DNA from: Rhizobacter sp. Root404
GTDB taxonomy: Bacteria > Pseudomonadota > Gammaproteobacteria > Burkholderiales > Burkholderiaceae_C
Assembly (NCBI RefSeq): GCF_001425865.1
Contig: NZ_LMDS01000005.1
Location: forward strand, 672,684 to 736,683
DNA length: 64,000 nucleotides
Direction: 5' to 3'
A program made the position numbers and the translations under genes. This document shows, piece after piece, positions 1 through 7,994 of this stretch (positions within the stretch are counted from its first letter, which is position 1; every line of letters starts with the position of its first letter). The notes beneath the pieces were generated by a model. The model was not told where the DNA came from, ran no database searches, and was given only the letters and a program-made list of their open reading frames with translations.

Positions 1-382
1 TCGGGTTCATGCGCAACGCCTGCTCGAGCGCTGCGCGTGCCTTCGCGTAGTCGCCTTGCGCCGCGTACAGCGCGGCGAGGTTGTTGTACGGTTCCGGCAG
101 GTCGGGAAACTCGTCGCTGAGCTTCTGGAACACCGCGATCGCTTCCATGTTGCGCTTCGCGTCGGTCAGCATCACGCCCTTCAGGAAACGCATCTGCGGA
201 TCGCGCGGGTTGGTCGCCAAAGCCTGGTCGACCCGCTGCATGGCCGTGGCGGCCTGGCCGGCATAGTAGAGGCGCTGCACATCGGCCAGTTCGTCGGCGC
301 GCGCAGGGAACGCCGCCGCGACGAGCACTGCCAGCAGGAGGCGGGCGAGCAGGCGGCGCGAAGTGAACGGCGTGTGATGCAT
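1..382 (-). CDS. TPR-repeat exported protein (partial, C-terminus beyond left edge)
   Basis: Only the first 127 codons are inside the window. The reading starts at an ATG whose reverse complement covers 380-382. The N-terminus has two arginines followed by a leucine/alanine-rich core and an ARAD-like cleavage region near residue 27, which looks like a Sec signal peptide. What follows contains at least two helix pairs of tetratricopeptide type, with a clear repeat around the sequence EPYNNLAALYAAQGDYAKA. TPR proteins of this kind scaffold protein contacts; no partner can be named. It is transcribed divergently from cysS. The gene may be cut anywhere after residue 127, so length and full domain content are unknown. 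Confidence 0.75.
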   Translation of the reverse strand, partial: MHHTPFTSRRLLARLLLAVLVAAAFPARADELADVQRLYYAGQAATAMQRVDQALATNPRDPQMRFLKGVMLTDAKRNMEAIAVFQKLSDEFPDLPEPYNNLAALYAAQGDYAKARAALEQALRMNP

Positions 383-617
383 GGGTACGAAAGGGGGCGG
401 GCAGGGCGTCGCGTGGCGTCGCCGGCCGCGCCGGCGTGCAGCGATTGTCAGGCTGCCCGCTATACTGAAACGATTGTAGTGCAGGCCTTCTGGCCGAGAC
501 GCGCGCGGTGCGAGCCGCACGTGGCCTGTGGCCCGGAGTTGCACGACACCCCAACGAGAATCTGGTTACCCGACCGGGCATTGCCACGATGCGCCGGTCC
601 GAAAGTGCCATCGGTCC

Positions 618-1991
618 ATGACGCTACGCATTTACAACACGCTCTCGCGGCAACTCGAGACCTTCACGCCGATCGAGCCGAACCACGTCCGCATGTACGT
701 CTGCGGCATCACGGTGTACGACCTCTGCCACGTCGGCCACGCGCGGATGATGATCGCGTTCGACCTGATCTACCGCTGGCTGCGCACGCTCGGTTTTCAG
801 GTCACCTACGTGCGCAACATCACCGACATCGACGACAAGATCATCCGCCGCGCGGTCGAGCGTGGCATGCCGTTGCGCGCGTTGACCGACGAGATGGTCG
901 GCGAGATGCACGCCGACCTCGACGCGCTCGGCGTGCTGCGTCCGACCCACGAGCCGCGCGCGACCGAATTCGTGCCGCAGATGCTGTCGATGATCGGCCG
1001 GCTCCAAAGTCGTGGCCTGGCCTACCAGTCACCGAACGGGGACGTCAACTACGCGGTTCGCAAGTTCCCCGGCTACGGCAAGCTCTCGGGGAAGTCGATC
1101 GACGAGCTTCGTTCGGGCGAACGCGTGGCGGTGCTCGACGGCAAGGACGACCCGCTCGACTTCGTGCTGTGGAAGGCGGCCAAGCCCGAGGAGCCGGCCG
1201 ACGCGAAATACGAGTCCGGCTACGGCCCCGGCCGTCCCGGCTGGCACATCGAATGCTCCGCGATGGCATGCGCGCTGCTCGGCGAGCAATTCGACCTCCA
1301 TGGCGGCGGCGCGGACCTGCAGTTCCCGCACCACGAGAACGAGATCGCCCAAAGCGAAGGCGCGACCGGGCGACCGCCGGCGACCGTCTGGGCGCACAAC
1401 GGCCTGCTCAATGTCGACCAGGTGAAGATGTCGAAGTCGCTCGGCAACTTCTTCACCATCCGCGACGTGATGAAGCGGTACGACGGCGAGACGATCCGCT
1501 TCTTCATGCTGCGCACCCATTACCGCAGCCCGTTCAACTTCAGCGACGCGAGCCTGGATGACGCACGCGCGTCGCTGCGCCGCCTGTACACCGCGCTCGA
1601 GGGGCTGGACGTCGCGGACGCCGCCATCGATTGGCAGCAGCCGCAGGCCGCGACCCTTCGTGCGGCGATGAACGACGACTTCAACACCCCGATCGCGGTC
1701 GCCGTGCTGTTCGAACTGGCCAATGAACTCAACCGCACGCGGGCGCTCGACACCGCCGCGCTGCTGAAGGCGCTGGCCGCGACGCTGGGTGTGTTGCAGC
1801 AGTCGCCGCGCACCTACCTGCAATCGGGCAGCGGCGTCGACGAGGTCGACATCGCCGCGCGCATCGCCGCGCGCGACGCCGCCAAGAAGGCGCGCGACTT
1901 CGCGCTGGCCGATCAGATCCGCCAGGAGTTGCTCGCGCAGGGCATCGCGCTGAAGGACTCGGCCAGCGGCACCACCTGGGTCAAGGCCTGA
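618..1991 (+). CDS. cysS: Cysteinyl-tRNA synthetase
   Basis: Class I aminoacyl-tRNA synthetase that charges tRNA-Cys in the cytoplasm. The 457-residue length is normal for the family. The N-terminus MTLRIYNTLSR is the expected one, so I start at 618 although the frame is open further upstream. Visible signatures are the zinc ligand Cys29 in VCGITVYD, the HIGH-type motif HVGH at residues 38-41, the GGGADLQFPHHENE block with zinc ligands, and KMSKS near residue 270. The C-terminal region ending in TTWVKA carries the usual anticodon-recognition helices (KARDFALADQIR). It overlaps the next gene by one base, suggesting cotranscription. Identification is secure. Confidence 0.97.
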   Translation: MTLRIYNTLSRQLETFTPIEPNHVRMYVCGITVYDLCHVGHARMMIAFDLIYRWLRTLGFQVTYVRNITDIDDKIIRRAVERGMPLRALTDEMVGEMHADLDALGVLRPTHEPRATEFVPQMLSMIGRLQSRGLAYQSPNGDVNYAVRKFPGYGKLSGKSIDELRSGERVAVLDGKDDPLDFVLWKAAKPEEPADAKYESGYGPGRPGWHIECSAMACALLGEQFDLHGGGADLQFPHHENEIAQSEGATGRPPATVWAHNGLLNVDQVKMSKSLGNFFTIRDVMKRYDGETIRFFMLRTHYRSPFNFSDASLDDARASLRRLYTALEGLDVADAAIDWQQPQAATLRAAMNDDFNTPIAVAVLFELANELNRTRALDTAALLKALAATLGVLQQSPRTYLQSGSGVDEVDIAARIAARDAAKKARDFALADQIRQELLAQGIALKDSASGTTWVKA

Positions 1992-2659
1992 TGTCGACGC
2001 GCGCGGTCAGGGCCGAACCTGCGGCCGAGGTCACGCCCGACTACTGGGACGAAGCCTGCCGCCACCTCGGCAAGCGCGACCGCGTGATGCGCAAGTTGAT
2101 CCCGCAGCTCGGCGAAGGCCGGCTGCAGAGCCGCGGCGACGCGTTCACGACGCTGGCACGGTCGATTGTCGGCCAGCAGATCTCCGTGGCCGCGGCGCAA
2201 TCGGTGTGGAACCGCTTCGCTGCGCTGATGCAGGGTCCGTCGACCCGGCTGGCGCCCGCGTCGGTGCTGGCGCTGGAGACCACGACGATCCGCGGCGCCG
2301 GCCTGTCGGCGCGCAAGGTCGAGTACCTGTGCGATCTGGCGGCTCACTTCGAATCGGGCGCGGTTCATGTGGGCCAATGGCAGCAGATGGACGACGAAGC
2401 CATCATCGACGAGCTGGTCGCGATCCGCGGCATCGGCCGCTGGACCGCGGAGATGTTCCTGATCTTCCACCTGATGCGACCGAACGTCCTGCCGCTCGAC
2501 GACGTGGGGCTGATCAAGGGCATCAGCGTCAACTACTTCAGTGGCGAGCCGGTCTCGCGGGCCGAGGCGCGCGAGGTCGGCGATGCCTGGGCGCCGTTCC
2601 GCTCGGTCGCGACCTGGTACCTCTGGCGCAGTCTCGATCCGCTGCCGGTAGACTACTGA
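1991..2659 (+). CDS. AlkA-family DNA-3-methyladenine glycosylase (HhH-GPD)
   Basis: Base-excision repair glycosylase that removes alkylated purines such as 3-methyladenine. The 222-residue protein has the HhH-GPD fold: FTTLARSIVGQQIS near residue 55 and the helix-hairpin-helix GIGRWTAEMF near residue 148. The catalytic aspartate region LPLDDVGLIKGI follows. It is the short AlkA type without the N-terminal TBP-like domain of E. coli AlkA. The ATG shares its first base with the cysS stop codon, so translation is probably coupled. The pairing with cysS upstream and accA downstream is, as I recall, common in Burkholderiales. Confidence 0.9.
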   Translation: MSTRAVRAEPAAEVTPDYWDEACRHLGKRDRVMRKLIPQLGEGRLQSRGDAFTTLARSIVGQQISVAAAQSVWNRFAALMQGPSTRLAPASVLALETTTIRGAGLSARKVEYLCDLAAHFESGAVHVGQWQQMDDEAIIDELVAIRGIGRWTAEMFLIFHLMRPNVLPLDDVGLIKGISVNYFSGEPVSRAEAREVGDAWAPFRSVATWYLWRSLDPLPVDY

Positions 2660-2697
2660 CATTGCGATAGTCGCCTTCGCCACGAAGGAATACACGA

Positions 2698-3669
2698 ATG
2701 AGCAAACGCCATTTCCTCGAATTCGAGCAGCCGGTTGCAGAGCTCGAATCGAAGATCGAAGAGTTGCGCTATGTGCAGAGCGAATCCGCGGTCGACATCT
2801 CCGAAGAGATCGACCGGCTCGGCAAGAAGAGCCTGCAGCTGACCAAGGACATCTATTCGAGCCTGTCGCCCTGGCAGGTGACGCAGATCGCGCGGCATCC
2901 GCAGCGCCCCTACACGCTCGACTACGTCGGCGAGATCTTCACCGATTTCCAGGAACTGCACGGGGACCGCGCGTTCGCGGACGACCAGTCGATCGTCGGC
3001 GGCCTCGCGCGCTTCAACGGGCAGGCCTGCATGGTGATCGGCCACCAGAAGGGCCGCGACACGAAGGAGCGCGGGCTGCGCAACTTCGGCATGTCGCGCC
3101 CGGAGGGTTACCGCAAGGCGCTGCGGCTGATGAAGCTGGCCGAGAAGTTCGGCCTGCCGGTCTTCACCTTCGTCGACACGCCGGGCGCGTACCCGGGGAT
3201 CGGCGCCGAGGAGCGCGGCCAGTCGGAGGCGATCGGCCGCAACATCTTCGAGATGGCGCAACTCGAGGTGCCGATCATCGTCACGATCATCGGCGAGGGC
3301 GGCTCCGGCGGCGCGCTGGCGATCAGCGTCGGCGATCAGCTGCTGATGCTGCAGTACTCGATCTATTCGGTGATCTCGCCGGAAGGCTGTGCGTCGATCC
3401 TGTGGAAGACGTCGGAGCGTGCTTCGGATGCGGCCGATGCACTGGGCATCACCGCGCACCGGTTGAAGGCGCTCGGCCTGGTCGACAAGATCATCAACGA
3501 GCCGGTCGGCGGCGCCCACCGCGACACCAAGCAGATGGCCGCGTTCCTGAAGCGGGCGCTGAACGATGCGCTGCGCCAGGTCAGCGACCTGAAGCCGAAG
3601 GAACTGCTGCAGCGCCGCTACGAACGCCTGCAATCCTACGGCCGCTTCACCGACACCAAGGAACGCTGA
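2698..3669 (+). CDS. accA: Acetyl-CoA carboxylase carboxyltransferase subunit alpha
   Basis: Transfers the carboxyl group from carboxybiotin to acetyl-CoA, giving malonyl-CoA for fatty-acid synthesis, as a complex with AccD. The 323-residue length and N-terminus (MSKRHFLEFEQPVAELE) are typical. Core motifs include VDTPGAYPGIGAEERGQSEA near residue 160 and GEGGSGGALAI near residue 200, the crotonase-fold oxyanion region. ISPEGCASILWK follows. accD is not in the window, which is normal because accA and accD are usually unlinked. It lies 38 bases after the glycosylase and 22 before tilS. Confidence 0.98.
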   Translation: MSKRHFLEFEQPVAELESKIEELRYVQSESAVDISEEIDRLGKKSLQLTKDIYSSLSPWQVTQIARHPQRPYTLDYVGEIFTDFQELHGDRAFADDQSIVGGLARFNGQACMVIGHQKGRDTKERGLRNFGMSRPEGYRKALRLMKLAEKFGLPVFTFVDTPGAYPGIGAEERGQSEAIGRNIFEMAQLEVPIIVTIIGEGGSGGALAISVGDQLLMLQYSIYSVISPEGCASILWKTSERASDAADALGITAHRLKALGLVDKIINEPVGGAHRDTKQMAAFLKRALNDALRQVSDLKPKELLQRRYERLQSYGRFTDTKER

Positions 3670-3691
3670 GCCTGTTCGCTCGCGGCCCCCG

Positions 3692-4993
3692 ATGACAGAG
3701 CGCCGCATCGCCGTCGCCTGCAGCGGCGGCCGCGATTCGATGGCGCTGCTGCACGCCACGGTCCGGCAGGCCGCGATCGACGACGTGCAGGTGATTGCGC
3801 TGCACGTTCACCACGGGCTGAGCCCGCACGCCGACGTCTGGCTCGAGCATGTCGAAGCGCAATGCGCGCGCTGGGCGCGGCGCGGTCTGCCGATCGCCTT
3901 CGCGGCGGCCCGCATCGTCGAACGACCCGCCCGCGGCGACAGCGTCGAGGCCTGGGCTCGGCAAGCGCGCTACCGTGCGCTGCGCGAGCTGGCGATCGCG
4001 CATGGCGCCGAGATCGTGCTGCTCGCACATCACCGGCGCGACCAGGCTGAGACCTTCCTGCTGCAGGCACTGCGCGGCGCCGGCGTGACGGGACTGGCGG
4101 GCATGCCTGGCCGGATCATGCGCGACGGCATCATCTGGCAGCGGCCGTGGCTGGAGCGGCCGCGGGCCGACATCGAGGCTTATGCGCGGCGCCATCGGCT
4201 GAAGTACATCGACGACGACAGCAACACCGATCCACGCTTTGCGCGCAACCGGCTTCGCCAGACTGTGTGGCCGGCACTCGCCGGCGCATTCGAGCAGGCA
4301 GAGGCGACGCTCGCCGACTCGGCCGCCTGGGCGCAGCAGGCGTGCGCGGTGCTCGACGAGGTGGCCGCGCACGATCTGGCGCAGGCCGCTCCGGAGCGCG
4401 AGCTGATCATCAGCCGATGGGTCGCACTGTCTCCGGCACGCCGGGGCAATGCGCTGCGCGTCTGGCTGCGTCGGGGCCTGAGCACCGCTGCGCCCGCCAG
4501 CTTGATCGAACGTTTGCTCGCGGAACTGCCCAAGGCGCGCCCGGCCCGCTGGCCGGTGCCCGGCGGCGCCCTGCGCGCCTATCGCGATCGTCTGAGCTTC
4601 TTGCCCGCCGCGGCGAGCCCGATCGCTCGCCCGCGCGAGACGAGCCTCTCCGTGCAGCGCGTCGGACGGTTCTCGCTGCCCGGGTGGGGCGGGACCCTGG
4701 CGGTGGCGCGGGTGAAGGAGGGTGGCGTGCCGCTGGCCTGGCTCGGGCGGCTCGAGCTGCAGCCGCGCGTCGGCGGCGAGACATTCCAGGCCGGCGCCGG
4801 CCGGCCGCCGCGCAGCCTGAAGAAGCAATATCAGGCCGCCGCGATCCCGGACGACGAGCGGGCCGGCCCGTTGCTCTACAGTGGCACCCAACTGGTGTTC
4901 GTACCGGGCCTCGGCATCGACGCGCGCGTGGTCGGGTTTCCGGGGCAGTCGCTGGTGTCGCTCGCGTGGCTGCCGGATTCCAGTGCGCGCTGA
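3692..4993 (+). CDS. tilS: tRNA(Ile)-lysidine synthetase
   Basis: Adds lysine to C34 of the CAU-anticodon tRNA-Ile, changing its specificity from AUG to AUA. The PP-loop ATP pyrophosphatase signature SGGRDS is at residues 10-15. LHVHHGLSPHADVW and LAHHRRDQAETFLLQ follow in the expected order, as does the substrate-site stretch DDDSNTDPRFARNRLR. The C-terminal part (about residues 230-433) carries the TilS substrate-binding and C-terminal domains, with RVGGETFQ-type sequence near residue 360. Length of 433 residues is normal. The position immediately after accA is conserved in many proteobacteria. Confidence 0.95.
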   Translation: MTERRIAVACSGGRDSMALLHATVRQAAIDDVQVIALHVHHGLSPHADVWLEHVEAQCARWARRGLPIAFAAARIVERPARGDSVEAWARQARYRALRELAIAHGAEIVLLAHHRRDQAETFLLQALRGAGVTGLAGMPGRIMRDGIIWQRPWLERPRADIEAYARRHRLKYIDDDSNTDPRFARNRLRQTVWPALAGAFEQAEATLADSAAWAQQACAVLDEVAAHDLAQAAPERELIISRWVALSPARRGNALRVWLRRGLSTAAPASLIERLLAELPKARPARWPVPGGALRAYRDRLSFLPAAASPIARPRETSLSVQRVGRFSLPGWGGTLAVARVKEGGVPLAWLGRLELQPRVGGETFQAGAGRPPRSLKKQYQAAAIPDDERAGPLLYSGTQLVFVPGLGIDARVVGFPGQSLVSLAWLPDSSAR

Positions 4994-5078
4994 GGTCAGA
5001 GGGCGTCGAGCGAAACGGTAGAATCGAAGGCTCGCCTGTGCGCGAGACCTTGTCATCGCTCTCGATCAGATTCAACTC

Positions 5079-6347
5079 ATGGCCCTCACAGTCCACAAGT
5101 ACGGCGGCACCTCGATGGGCTCGCCGGAGCGCATCCGCAACGTCGCCAAGCGCGTTGCCAAATGGGCCCGCGCCGGGCACCAGATGGTGGTCGTGCCGTC
5201 GGCGATGAGCGGCGAGACCAACCGCCTGCTCGGCCTCGCGAAGGAGCTGTCTCCCGAACGCACCACCGCCCAGCTGCTGCGCGAGCTGGACATGATCGCC
5301 GCGACCGGCGAGCAGGTCTCGTCCGGACTGCTGGCGATCGCGTTGCAGGCCGAGGGCATCGATGCCGTCAGCTACGCGGGCTGGCAGGTGAAGATCGCCA
5401 CCGACTCGTCGTACACCAAGGCGCGGATCGAGAGCATCGACGACGCCCGCGTACGCGCCGATCTTGCCGCCGGCAGGGTCGTCGTGATCACCGGCTTCCA
5501 GGGTGTCGATGCGGACGGCCACATCACCACGCTCGGCCGCGGCGGCTCGGACACCTCGGCCGTCGCCGTCGCGGCGGCGCTGAAGGCCGACGAGTGCCTG
5601 ATCTACACCGACGTGGACGGCGTCTACACCACCGACCCCCGCATCGTCGCCGAGGCACGCCGCCTGAAGACCATCAGCTTCGAGGAAATGCTCGAGATGG
5701 CGAGCCTGGGTTCCAAAGTCCTGCAGATCCGCTCGGTCGAGTTCGCCGGCAAGTACCGCGTGCCGCTGCGCGTGCTGTCGAGCTTCACGCCCTGGGACAT
5801 CGACATCGACGAGGAAGCCCGTTCGGGCACCCTGATCACCTTTGAGGAAGACGTAAAAATGGAACAAGCCGTTGTGTCCGGCATCGCCTTCAACCGCGAC
5901 GAAGCCAAGATCAGCCTGCTCGGCGTGAACGACAAGCCGGGCATCGCCTTCATGATCCTCGGCCCGGTGGCCGAAGCGAATATCGATGTCGACGTGATCA
6001 TCCAGAACGTCTCGCACGACGGCCGCACCGACTTCTCGTTCACCGTGCACCGCAACGACTACGCGCGCACGATGGACCTGCTCAAGACGAAGGTCGTGCC
6101 GGTCACCGGCGCGCGAGAGATCGTCGGCGACGCGAAGATCTGCAAGGTCAGCATCGTCGGCATCGGCATGCGGTCGCATGTCGGCGTCGCCAGCCGGATG
6201 TTCAGCGTCCTCAGCGAGGAGGGCATCAACATCCAGATGATCACGACGAGCGAGATCAAGACCAGCGTCGTGATCGACGAGAAGTACATGGAGCTCGCGG
6301 TGCGCGCCCTGCACAAGGCCTTCGATCTGGAACTGTCGGCCGCCTGA
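5079..6347 (+). CDS. lysC: Aspartate kinase
   Basis: Phosphorylates aspartate, the first step towards lysine, methionine, threonine and diaminopimelate. The 422-residue protein begins with the amino-acid kinase motif KYGGTSMGSPERIR at residue 7. TTLGRGGSDTSAVA near residue 152 and TDVDGVYTTDPR near residue 180 follow. Two C-terminal ACT domains (about residues 265-422, including KPGIAFMILGPVAE and GVASRMFSVLSEEGINI) predict feedback control by end products. The 85-base gap from tilS contains TAGAAT at 5019-5024 as a possible -10 box, without a convincing -35. tRNA-Ser follows 49 bases downstream. Confidence 0.97.
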   Translation: MALTVHKYGGTSMGSPERIRNVAKRVAKWARAGHQMVVVPSAMSGETNRLLGLAKELSPERTTAQLLRELDMIAATGEQVSSGLLAIALQAEGIDAVSYAGWQVKIATDSSYTKARIESIDDARVRADLAAGRVVVITGFQGVDADGHITTLGRGGSDTSAVAVAAALKADECLIYTDVDGVYTTDPRIVAEARRLKTISFEEMLEMASLGSKVLQIRSVEFAGKYRVPLRVLSSFTPWDIDIDEEARSGTLITFEEDVKMEQAVVSGIAFNRDEAKISLLGVNDKPGIAFMILGPVAEANIDVDVIIQNVSHDGRTDFSFTVHRNDYARTMDLLKTKVVPVTGAREIVGDAKICKVSIVGIGMRSHVGVASRMFSVLSEEGINIQMITTSEIKTSVVIDEKYMELAVRALHKAFDLELSAA

Positions 6348-6396
6348 TCGACGCCGGTTTCGCAGTTAGAATGCGGGCTGCTCAGAAACTGAGCGT

Positions 6397-6489
6397 GGAG
6401 TCGTGACCGAGTGGCCGAAGGTGCTCCCCTGCTAAGGGAGTATGTGGGCAAAACCTGCATCGAGGGTTCGAATCCCTCCGACTCCGCCA
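6397..6489 (+). tRNA. tRNA-Ser (anticodon GCT)
   Basis: A 93-base class II tRNA with encoded CCA. The acceptor stem GGAGTCG (6397-6403) pairs with CGACTCC, followed by discriminator G and CCA at 6487-6489. The anticodon loop CTGCTAA sits in a CCC/GGG-closed stem, giving GCT for AGC/AGU serine codons. The long variable arm (GTGGGCAAAACCTGC region) and the GGTTCGAAT T-loop are as expected for serine. TAGAAT at 6367-6372 is a possible -10 box and a small CTCAG-AAA-CTGAG repeat precedes the gene. Confidence 0.97.
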
Positions 6490-6499
6490 GACAGCATGC

Positions 6500-6523
6500 A
6501 AACGGGCCCTCGCGGGCCCGTTT
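6500..6523 (+). terminator. Stem-loop terminator after tRNA-Ser, also facing the DUF4397 gene
   Basis: A perfect 10-bp inverted repeat, AAACGGGCCC (6500-6509) and GGGCCCGTTT (6514-6523), separated by the loop TCGC. It lies 10 bases after the tRNA CCA end and 18 bases from the stop of the convergent DUF4397 gene, so it can serve both strands. The T-run is short because the TTT is part of the stem. Confidence 0.75.
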
Positions 6524-6541
6524 CGCATTTCCGGTGGTCGA

Positions 6542-7291
6542 TCAGATCGCCGCGATGGGCGTGGCGCCGGCCGTGCCTTCCACCTTCACCAGTGCGCTGA
6601 CGCCGCTGGCCGTGCTCGCATCGGGCACCGTCAGGATCAGCAGGTCCTGGTTGTTCGCGAAGCTGAGTTGCCCCTTGAACAACACCGTCTTCGTGCCGGC
6701 CGAGGTGACGGTCACCTGATAGGTGCCGCCCGGGATGTCGGCCGAGTCGTTGCCGGTGGCCGGGCCGGCGGCGTTGAACGCAGTGCCGGAGATCTTGGGC
6801 GTCACGGTCGCGATGTCGGTTCCTGGCGTGTTCATGTAGACGTCGACGCTGGCGGCGTTGTACGACGCGTTCATCACGCGCAGGTGCGTGCTGTCGCTGG
6901 TGAGCGCCTTGTTGTACGGGTCGGTGATCAGGTAGGTGCCAGCGCTCGTCGCCGACGTTTGCAGCGCGACGATCGTGTACTTGGTGCCGCGCTGAGGGTC
7001 GATGCTGACCGTGCCGACCTCGACGCCGCCTACGGCTGTCTTCACCGACCAGTCCGACACACCGAGATCGACGTCGAAGTAGTTCGACGCGTATTGGTAC
7101 ATAACGTTGGTCGCATCCGGTTGCGCGATGGCTGCGCGGTACAGCGTCACGTTCGGCGCAGCAGGCGCGGCGTGGACGAAGCGCACGACCGGGTCGGCGA
7201 CGTCGAGGCGGTCCTCGGTGTCACCGCCGCCGCACGCGGCCAATGCGGCCAAAGGGATGCATGCGAGCAGGAGCTTGTGGACGAGTTTCAT
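6542..7291 (-). CDS. DUF4397-domain lipoprotein
   Basis: Predicted secreted lipoprotein of 249 residues. The start at MKLVHKLLLACIP gives a classical lipobox LAAC around residue 19, followed by Gly-Gly-Gly. An upstream in-frame ATG at 7321 would spoil the signal. The mature part begins with VVRFVHAAPAAPNVTLY, the signature of the DUF4397 beta-sandwich. A second repeat-like half (THLRVMNASYNAASVDVYM) follows. The domain is common in proteobacterial surface lipoproteins; its function is not established. It is convergent with the tRNA-Ser unit. Confidence 0.85.
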   Translation of the reverse strand: MKLVHKLLLACIPLAALAACGGGDTEDRLDVADPVVRFVHAAPAAPNVTLYRAAIAQPDATNVMYQYASNYFDVDLGVSDWSVKTAVGGVEVGTVSIDPQRGTKYTIVALQTSATSAGTYLITDPYNKALTSDSTHLRVMNASYNAASVDVYMNTPGTDIATVTPKISGTAFNAAGPATGNDSADIPGGTYQVTVTSAGTKTVLFKGQLSFANNQDLLILTVPDASTASGVSALVKVEGTAGATPIAAI

Positions 7292-7416
7292 GGGGTGTGG
7301 CATGGAGTTGGGAGTGACCACACTCTAGGATTCGCATCAAGCCCGCCGTGTGGGCGTGCGGCGTCGTCGCGCGTGAGCGACCGGCCAGCCGCCCTGTCGG
7401 ACAAGGCGCGGCGGCG

Positions 7417-7896
7417 TTACGCGCCGTGACGCTTCGGGCGGGTTGATTCCAGCAGCCCGTGCAGGGCCGAGCCCTCGAGCAAGCGGACATTGCAACTGGC
7501 CGCGAGCGCGGTCGCTTCGCGCGAGAACCGACCTTCGGTGAGCATGAAGCCGCCATTGGCGCCGCACGCGGTCATTTCGCGGTGCAGTGCCTGCACGGCG
7601 TCGACTCCCACCTTCGCGACGTGCCGATGCCGGCACTGCACCAGATACGTCTCGCGATCCCGCCGCAGCGTCAGCGCCCGGATGCCCTTGCCGCCATCGA
7701 TCAGCTGATAGCCCTGGCGCTGGAACGCCTGCACGACCACCGCTTCGAATTCGCGATCGGCCAGGTCCGGCGCACTCGTGCGCAGCGAAGGCGCGAGCCC
7801 GGCGTTGGCGCGGCGCTGGCGCCAGATCCACCAACCGGCGCTGGCCAGGCCGCCCAGCAGCAGCGGAACGCCAATGAGGACGGAGTTGTTCGGCAT
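7417..7896 (-). CDS. Membrane-anchored Mrr-like restriction-endonuclease-fold protein
   Basis: A 159-residue protein with one N-terminal transmembrane segment (NNSVLIGVPLLLGGLASAGW, then WIWRQRR) placing the rest in the cytoplasm. From about residue 48 it follows the Mrr-type PD-(D/E)XK fold: FEAVVVQAFQRQGYQLIDGG, a strand, then YLVQCRHR and VGVDAVQALHREM. In active Mrr relatives the equivalents are a G-x-D and QxK; here they read GIR and QCR. Both catalytic positions therefore seem substituted and nuclease activity is doubtful. Upstream ATGs would put charged residues before the membrane segment, so I start at 7896. It is divergent from the radical SAM gene across a LexA-type operator. Confidence 0.75.
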   Translation of the reverse strand: MPNNSVLIGVPLLLGGLASAGWWIWRQRRANAGLAPSLRTSAPDLADREFEAVVVQAFQRQGYQLIDGGKGIRALTLRRDRETYLVQCRHRHVAKVGVDAVQALHREMTACGANGGFMLTEGRFSREATALAASCNVRLLEGSALHGLLESTRPKRHGA

Positions 7897-7974
7897 CGAG
7901 ATGCAAGCATATCGAGCGTTCGCCGGGCATCGCCCGGGCGCTTGCAACAGTTGGTGCAAACCGACAGCCGCAAA

Positions 7975-7994
7975 TACTGTATATATTTACAGCA
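7975..7994. promoter_or_regulatory. LexA (SOS) operator
   Basis: The 20 bases TACTGTATATATTTACAGCA match the E. coli-type LexA consensus (TACTG, five TA, CAGTA) at 18 of 20 positions and have an intact CTGT-N8-ACAG core at 7977-7992. The last base is the A of the radical SAM start codon, so bound LexA would block initiation directly. It also lies 79 bases upstream of the divergent Mrr-like gene and could affect both. Betaproteobacteria are known to use the same CTGT-N8-ACAG box. Confidence 0.85.

Noticed and set aside
461..466. TATACT as a -10 box in front of cysS
   Set aside because: The only TTG-type -35 candidate (TTGTCA) is 10 bases away, too close; no convincing promoter could be defined.
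7921..7940. Hairpin CGCCGGGC-ATC-GCCCGGGCG in the leader of the Mrr-like gene
   Set aside because: Needs a bulged base and has no T-run; such repeats are expected by chance at this G+C content.
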